Assembly (NCBI GenBank): GCA_023436745.1
Contig: JAEZHZ010000134.1
Coordinates: forward strand, 1 to 17,986
DNA from: Pseudomonadota bacterium
Lineage (GTDB): Bacteria; Pseudomonadota; Alphaproteobacteria; Rhizobiales; Devosiaceae
Length of the DNA stretch: 17,986 nt
Reading direction: 5' to 3'
Notes under the pieces: generated by a model
Database searches by the model: none
The model's input: only the letters and a program-made list of their open reading frames with translations
Told to the model about the DNA's origin: nothing
Made by a program: the position numbers and the translations under genes
Shown here: piece after piece, positions 14,674 to 17,986 of the stretch
How the letters are laid out: each line of letters begins with the position of its first letter
How positions within the stretch are numbered: position 1 is the first letter of the stretch

Positions 14674-15882
14674 CTAGACCTGATCGAGGCCGTACATCAG
14701 GTCGGCGATGAGATCATCCGGGTCCTCGAGACCGACGGACAGGCGCAGCAGGCCGGGCGTGACCCCGGTTTCGAGACGCACTTGCTCGGTGAGGCGTGCG
14801 TGGGTGGTGGTGCGCGGGTGGGTGATCAACGAACGGGCATCGCCAAGATTGTTGGAGATCAGGATCACCGCCAGATTGTCAGACAGGGCAAAGGCCCCCT
14901 CCTGACCGCCCTTGACGTCGATGGCGAGGAGCGAGGAGCCGCGCGTCATCTGGCGCTTGCCGAGTTCGTACTGGGGATGTTTCGGGTCGTGCGGATAGAG
15001 CACGCGTTCCACCTTGGGGTGGCTCGACAGGGCGGCGACGATCTTCTCGGCGCTGTCGGTCATCCGCTCGATGCGCAGGGCATAGGTCTCGAGGCCCTTG
15101 ATGAGGACCCAGGCATTGAAGGCGCTGAGAGTTGCCCCCGTGTGGCGGAGGAAGGTGTGGACGTCGCCCTCGATGAGTTCGCGCGAGCCAAGCACGATGC
15201 CACCGAGCACCCGCCCCTGCCCGTCGATATGCTTGGTCGCCGAGTAGGTGACGAGGTCGGCGCCGAGTTCGAGCGGCTTCTGATAAGGCGCCGTCGCGAA
15301 GACATTGTCGACGATCAGCCGCGCGCCGTGAGCATGGGCGATCTCGGCCACGGCGGCGATGTCGACCAGCTCAAGGGTGGGGTTCGTCGGCGTCTCGATG
15401 AACACCAGTTTTGTGTTGGGCTGCATGGCCCGGGCGAAATTCTCCGGATCGCGCCCGTCCACCAGAGTCGAGGCGACGCCGAAGCGCGGCGCGTAGTCCT
15501 CGACGACATAGCGGCAACCGCCGAACAGCGCCTGGGCGGCGACGATATGGTCCCCTGCCCTGACCTGGCTCATCACTGCCGTGGTGACCGCCGCCATGCC
15601 GGAGGCAAAGGCGCGGCCTGCCTCGGCGCCTTCGATCAGCGCCATGCGCTCCTGAAACACGTCGACGGTGGGGTTGGCAAAGCGGGAGTAGTTGTGGCCG
15701 CCGGGTATCTTGTTCTGGAACAGCAGCTCGGCGTGCTCCGAACTTGGATAGGAATAGCCGGAGTTCAGGAACAGTGCTTCGCTGGTCTCGTGGAACTCGG
15801 TCCGGTTGTTGCCGCCGTGAACCATCTGCGTGGCCGCGGAGCGCTTGTTGGGATCGCGGAGCGGATTGTTCTGTTTGGACAT
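14674..15882 (-). CDS. metZ: O-succinylhomoserine sulfhydrylase
   Basis: A 402-residue PLP enzyme of the Cys/Met metabolism family. It makes homocysteine from O-succinylhomoserine and sulfide in methionine synthesis. Landmarks are the YSRFANPT phosphate-binding segment (65-72), FASGMAAVT (92-100), FIETPTNPTLELVDI (161-175), IVDNVFATAP (190-199), and PLP lysine K217 in TYSATKHIDGQGR. The C-terminus reads LRLSVGLEDPDDLIADL. FNAWVLIKGLETYALR and the overall wording match MetZ rather than MetC or MetB, although a homoserine O-acetyl substrate cannot be excluded. The ATG at 15882 has GAAGGG 4 bases upstream. Expression is controlled by the SAM-II riboswitch and terminator in its leader. Confidence 0.95.
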   Translation of the reverse strand: MSKQNNPLRDPNKRSAATQMVHGGNNRTEFHETSEALFLNSGYSYPSSEHAELLFQNKIPGGHNYSRFANPTVDVFQERMALIEGAEAGRAFASGMAAVTTAVMSQVRAGDHIVAAQALFGGCRYVVEDYAPRFGVASTLVDGRDPENFARAMQPNTKLVFIETPTNPTLELVDIAAVAEIAHAHGARLIVDNVFATAPYQKPLELGADLVTYSATKHIDGQGRVLGGIVLGSRELIEGDVHTFLRHTGATLSAFNAWVLIKGLETYALRIERMTDSAEKIVAALSSHPKVERVLYPHDPKHPQYELGKRQMTRGSSLLAIDVKGGQEGAFALSDNLAVILISNNLGDARSLITHPRTTTHARLTEQVRLETGVTPGLLRLSVGLEDPDDLIADLMYGLDQV

Positions 15883-15896
15883 GGGACCCTTCAGAC

Positions 15897-15928
15897 AAAA
15901 AAACCGGCACGCGAGTGGCGGCCGGTTT
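15897..15928 (-). terminator. Riboswitch-controlled intrinsic terminator in the metZ leader
   Basis: On the minus strand, AAACCGGC (15928-15921) pairs with GCCGGTTT (15908-15901) around a 12-base loop, and a T-tract follows (seven T counting those in the stem). This lies between the aptamer and metZ. Its 5' arm ACCGGCC (minus 15926-15920) can also pair with GGCCGGT inside the aptamer (minus 15976-15970). That gives a mutually exclusive antiterminator. Confidence 0.85.
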
Positions 15929-15933
15929 CCACA

Positions 15934-15988
15934 CGGTCCTTAGCTATTTGTTTTAAGTGGCTGCAAGCGACCGGCCAAATCACCACTG
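15934..15988 (-). promoter_or_regulatory. SAM-II riboswitch aptamer
   Basis: The minus-strand RNA reads AGTGGTGATTTGGCCGGTC, GCTTGCAGCCACT, TAAAACAAATAGCTAAGGACCG, closely matching the SAM-II consensus. P1 is AGTGG (15987-15983) with CCACT (15960-15956). The H-type pseudoknot is CGGTC (15973-15969) with GACCG (15938-15934). The A/U-rich junctions and the GCTAAGG 3' segment are conserved. SAM-II occurs mainly in alphaproteobacteria upstream of metA, metZ or metC, and turns expression off when S-adenosylmethionine is plentiful. The downstream terminator supplies the off state. Confidence 0.93.
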
Positions 15989-15995
15989 GGCTGTG

Positions 15996-16024
15996 ATGTA
16001 AGGGCAATTCGCTGTTGGCGTCAA
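15996..16024 (-). promoter_or_regulatory. metZ promoter
   Basis: On the minus strand: TTGACG (16024-16019), a 17-base spacer, then TTACAT (16001-15996). A start 6-8 bases further on would fall at about 15988-15990, exactly at the 5' edge of the SAM-II aptamer, which is how these leaders are usually built. The divergent dcd gene begins 53 bases away on the other side. Confidence 0.65.
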
Positions 16025-16076
16025 TCGCTGCGGTTGCTAGGAAAACCCGGGCCTTCGCCCGCGTGAGCACCCCGAG

Positions 16077-17183
16077 ATGCAACAGGACTGGCCCAAGGGC
16101 GTCTTCCCAGCACGGTTGATCGAGGCCCTGCACAAGCAGGGCGCGATACAGGCCGCGCGTCCCTTAGATGCCGACCAGGTGCAGCCGGCGAGCCTCGACC
16201 TGCGGCTCGGCCCGGTCGCCTTCCGGGTGCGGTCGAGCTTCCTGCCCGGGCCTTCCCACTCAGTGGCGGAGCGCATCGAGGCCCTGAAACTGCACGAGAT
16301 CGACCTGACCAAGGGCGCCGTGCTGGAACGCGGCTGCGTCTACCTGGTGCCGCTGCAGGAATCCCTCACGCTGCCGGCGACGGTGAGCGCTTCGGCCAAC
16401 CCCAAGAGCTCCACCGGCCGGCTCGACGTGTTCACCCGCGTGATCGGGGACAGGGCGCGCGGCTTCGACCAGTTGCCGGCAGGATATACGGGTCCGCTCT
16501 ATCTGGAGATCAGCCCGCGGACCTTCCCGGTGCTGGTGCGTACAGGCTCGCGGCTCAGCCAGATGCGGTTCCGCTCGGGCGACACACGGCTCACGGCCGC
16601 CGAACACGTGGCGCTGCATCAGGCCGAGGGCCTGGTGTTCGGCGAGACCACGCCAGTCGGCGACGGGGTGGCGCTGTCGATCGACCTTCTGGGCGAGGGA
16701 CGCGACGGGCTGGTGGGCTTCCGCTCCAAGCGCCACACCGCCGTGGTCGACGTCGACCGCAAGAACGCACTGGACGTGCTGGACTTCTGGGATCCCCTCG
16801 TCAATCGCGGGCGGGGCGAACTGATCCTCGACCCGGATGAGTTCTATATCCTCGTCAGCCACGAGGCGGTGCATGTGCCGCCCACCCATGCGGCGGAGAT
16901 GGTGCCGTTCGACCCGCTGGTCGGCGAATTCCGGGTGCACTATGCCGGCTTCTTCGACCCCGGCTTCGGCCACTCGCCCGCGGGGGGCAGCGGCAGCCGG
17001 GCGGTGCTGGAGGTGAGGAGCCGCGAGGTGCCGTTCCTGCTCGGGCACGGCCAGACCATCGGCCGGCTGGTCTACGAGCAGCTGGCGGAAAAGCCCGACC
17101 GGCTTTACGGGTCAGCGCTCGGCTCCAACTACCAGGCACAGACCCTCAAGCTCTCGAAGCACTTCAAGTCTTATCCAGGCTGA
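16077..17183 (+). CDS. dcd: dCTP deaminase, two-domain (fused) form
   Basis: A 368-residue protein, about twice E. coli Dcd (about 190 residues), of the long alphaproteobacterial type annotated 2'-deoxycytidine 5'-triphosphate deaminase. It converts dCTP to dUTP for dTMP synthesis. The N-terminal half has PASLDLRLG (37-45), the phosphate and catalytic segment NPKSSTGRLDVFTRVI (108-123; S111, S112, R115), and GYTGPLYLEISPRTFPVLVRTGSRLSQMRF with E144. The C-terminal half has DEFYILVSHEAVHVP (254-268), HYAGFFDPGFG (288-298), and AVLEVRSREVPFLLGHGQTIGRLVYEQL with E312. In place of SSxxR it has PFDPLVGEFR. The first ATG at 16077 fits the family start; the ribosome site is poor. Divergent from metZ. 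Confidence 0.93.
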   Translation: MQQDWPKGVFPARLIEALHKQGAIQAARPLDADQVQPASLDLRLGPVAFRVRSSFLPGPSHSVAERIEALKLHEIDLTKGAVLERGCVYLVPLQESLTLPATVSASANPKSSTGRLDVFTRVIGDRARGFDQLPAGYTGPLYLEISPRTFPVLVRTGSRLSQMRFRSGDTRLTAAEHVALHQAEGLVFGETTPVGDGVALSIDLLGEGRDGLVGFRSKRHTAVVDVDRKNALDVLDFWDPLVNRGRGELILDPDEFYILVSHEAVHVPPTHAAEMVPFDPLVGEFRVHYAGFFDPGFGHSPAGGSGSRAVLEVRSREVPFLLGHGQTIGRLVYEQLAEKPDRLYGSALGSNYQAQTLKLSKHFKSYPG

Positions 17184-17186
17184 GGC

Positions 17187-17204
17187 GGGCGGCCGAAGCC
17201 GCCC
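17187..17204. terminator. Hairpin between convergent dcd and the small-protein operon
   Basis: GGGCGGC (17187-17193) and GCCGCCC (17198-17204) form a perfect 7-bp GC stem. The loop is CGAA on the plus strand and the very stable C(UUCG)G tetraloop on the minus strand. It lies 3 bases after the dcd stop and 11 bases after the stop of the minus-strand operon. No U-tract follows, so it may act as a Rho-assisted end or an mRNA 3' stabiliser for both transcripts. Confidence 0.6.
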
Positions 17205-17215
17205 TGCCCTGTTCG

Positions 17216-17428
17216 CTAGTTCCTGCCGCCCTTGTCGTGCGGCTCATGGGTGTGGTGGCTGTCACGCACGCCACCGCCTCCGGAGACGTCCGACTGACGG
17301 CCATTGGTCGGCTGACCCGGCAGGGGACCGCGGCCAGCGGTGGGATCCGGAAGGTCGGGACGCTGGTGGCTGCTGCCGGGGCCACCGTGATGACGATTGG
17401 CAGCCTGGTTCTTGTCGGAAGTGGACAT
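17216..17428 (-). CDS. Small His/Gly/Pro-rich hypothetical protein
   Basis: 70 residues, MSTSDKNQAANRHHGGPGSSHQRPDLPDPTAGRG..., ending HHTHEPHDKGGRN. Very hydrophilic, with many His, Gly, Pro and Asp, no hydrophobic core and no signal peptide, so probably disordered. The His clusters could bind metal, but there is no direct evidence. The ATG at 17428 starts 3 bases after the stop of the upstream small gene, with AGGTGA just before it, so the two form an operon and may be translationally coupled. Function unknown. Confidence 0.6.
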   Translation of the reverse strand: MSTSDKNQAANRHHGGPGSSHQRPDLPDPTAGRGPLPGQPTNGRQSDVSGGGGVRDSHHTHEPHDKGGRN

Positions 17429-17431
17429 GGT

Positions 17432-17626
17432 TCACCTGTCCTGCTGGTAGCCCTGGTGGGTGGTGTTCTGCTTGCTGTTGCCCTGGCGGCCCTGCTGGGC
17501 AAGGTTGCGGCCCTCGCCGGGATGGCCCTTGCCGCCATGTTCGCCGTGCAGGTCGACGTGATCCTGTCCGCCCGGGCCCTTGGGACTGACGCTCTTCGGC
17601 GGGATGGGAGGCATGTGTTTCGACAT
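17432..17626 (-). CDS. Small Gly/Gln/His-rich hypothetical protein (MSKHMPPIPP...GYQQDR type)
   Basis: 64 residues: MSKHMPPIPPKSVSPKGPGG at the start, GEGRNLAQQGRQGNSKQN in the middle and HQGYQQDR at the end. I recognise this Pro/Gly start and QGNxKQNTTxQGYQQDR ending from small unnamed proteins of many Rhizobiales, which supports it as a real gene. GGAG with 6-base spacing favours the ATG at 17626; an in-frame ATG at 17638 is possible. It is disordered, hydrophilic and probably cytoplasmic. First gene of a two-gene operon. An inverted repeat ACGGGC/GCCCGT (17660-17677) lies in its leader. Function unknown. Confidence 0.75.
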   Translation of the reverse strand: MSKHMPPIPPKSVSPKGPGGQDHVDLHGEHGGKGHPGEGRNLAQQGRQGNSKQNTTHQGYQQDR

Positions 17627-17755
17627 GGTCTTCTCCATTGCTGGGACAAGACCTAACAGACGGGCGCCGAAGCCCGTTCCGTCCACCATCGAGCGGTACA
17701 ACAGGATTAGCTGCCCGACCGGCGCGCATCCTTGGCGTTGAAGCGATGCATTTAT

Positions 17756-17959
17756 TTACGTTGGCGACCGGAACAAGACGGCTGCTCCACCGGTTGCCAT
17801 AGGGACAAGCCGGAGGACGTATCGTTTGCGGACTTCCTCTACCGCACCGTCCTCCATCCAGCAGTCTGACATGTTCCAGCGGGCCTTAGGGGCACCGGTC
17901 GTTTTCGATTGGATATGAAATGCCGAGAACCACGCCGCCTTCTCTTGCCTCCGTATCAT
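17756..17959 (-). CDS. Doubtful short ORF, hypothetical protein
   Basis: 67 codons from ATG 17959, ending LVPMATGGAAVLFRSPT. A TGA directly precedes the ATG. GC content here is lower than in the rest of the window and no family is recognised. The surrounding 17702-17986 shows no RNA gene or other feature, so this may be a real small gene in acquired DNA or chance. Confidence 0.25.
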   Translation of the reverse strand: MIRRQEKAAWFSAFHIQSKTTGAPKARWNMSDCWMEDGAVEEVRKRYVLRLVPMATGGAAVLFRSPT

Positions 17960-17986
17960 TCAGCCCAATCCCCAGCATCGTACGAC

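Noticed and set aside
13358..14677. 439-codon plus-strand open frame
   Set aside because: It overlaps the TerB-like gene out of frame and lies antisense to the solute-binding protein, which has a signal peptide and family motifs.
14671..15996. 441-codon plus-strand open frame
   Set aside because: It is antisense to metZ and its riboswitch leader.
17237..17656. 139-codon plus-strand frame resembling a membrane protein
   Set aside because: Its hydrophobic stretches are the reverse reading of Gly/Gln/His codons in the two small minus-strand genes. One of those is a recurring Rhizobiales protein type with its own ribosome site.
17660..17677. ACGGGC/GCCCGT inverted repeat upstream of the small-protein operon
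   Set aside because: It is only a 6-bp stem without a U-tract or known element wording. It is noted in the gene entry but not claimed as a terminator or riboswitch.
1..17986. CRISPR arrays, insertion sequences, tRNA or rRNA genes
   Set aside because: I read both strands for repeated spacers, transposase motifs, tRNA CCA ends with TTCGA arms, and rRNA-like stretches. None was found.

Overview
The window is about 18 kb of GC-rich chromosomal DNA that looks like an alphaproteobacterium of the Hyphomicrobiales, possibly Devosia-like (the genus is inference). The signs are a class I lysyl-tRNA synthetase, a SAM-II riboswitch ahead of metZ, the two-domain type of dCTP deaminase, the DUF952-pyrD gene pair, a possible CtrA box, and Rhizobiales-style palindromic intergenic repeats. 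Genes are tightly packed on both strands. Long antisense open frames are common, as expected at this GC content, and have been discarded.

Layout. (1) 1-1626, minus: the N-terminal 542 codons of a large coiled-coil protein, running off the left edge. (2) 1802-4108: a NarL-type response regulator and a PAS/HisKA/HATPase/REC hybrid histidine kinase, convergent with only 12 bases between them. (3) 4254-4700: mscL. (4) 4701-5874: a lower-GC islet with an 18-bp tandem duplication and an accessory gene carrying a HEPN-like Rx4H motif. (5) 5979-6826: a promoter overlapping a palindrome, then a FixJ-type regulator whose receiver has lost its phospho-acceptor aspartate. (6) 7049-8890: a GFA/CENP-V zinc protein and a MATE exporter. 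(7) 8887-10349, minus: a DUF952 gene translationally coupled to pyrD. (8) 10432-11550: a LexA-like S24 regulator with its own palindromic operator, coupled by a GTGA overlap to an aminoglycoside 6'-N-acetyltransferase-like gene. (9) 11661-13258, minus: class I lysS/lysK with a one-base frameshift. (10) 13389-14614: a TerB-like protein and a solo periplasmic solute-binding protein. (11) 14674-17183: metZ (minus), controlled by a SAM-II riboswitch with a visible terminator, divergent from dcd. (12) 17216-17626, minus: a two-gene operon of very small, disordered His/Gly/Gln-rich proteins, followed by about 0.3 kb of poorly coding sequence.

Most of the window is housekeeping: pyrimidine supply (pyrD, dcd), methionine synthesis (metZ), translation (lysK) and osmotic safety (mscL). 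Regulatory and accessory genes lie between these. The parts most worth a second look are the S24 regulator/acetyltransferase operon and its operator, the aspartate-less FixJ regulator with its palindromic promoter, the HEPN-like islet gene, the switch logic of the metZ riboswitch, and the frameshift in lysK. No CRISPR array, insertion sequence, rRNA or tRNA was recognised.
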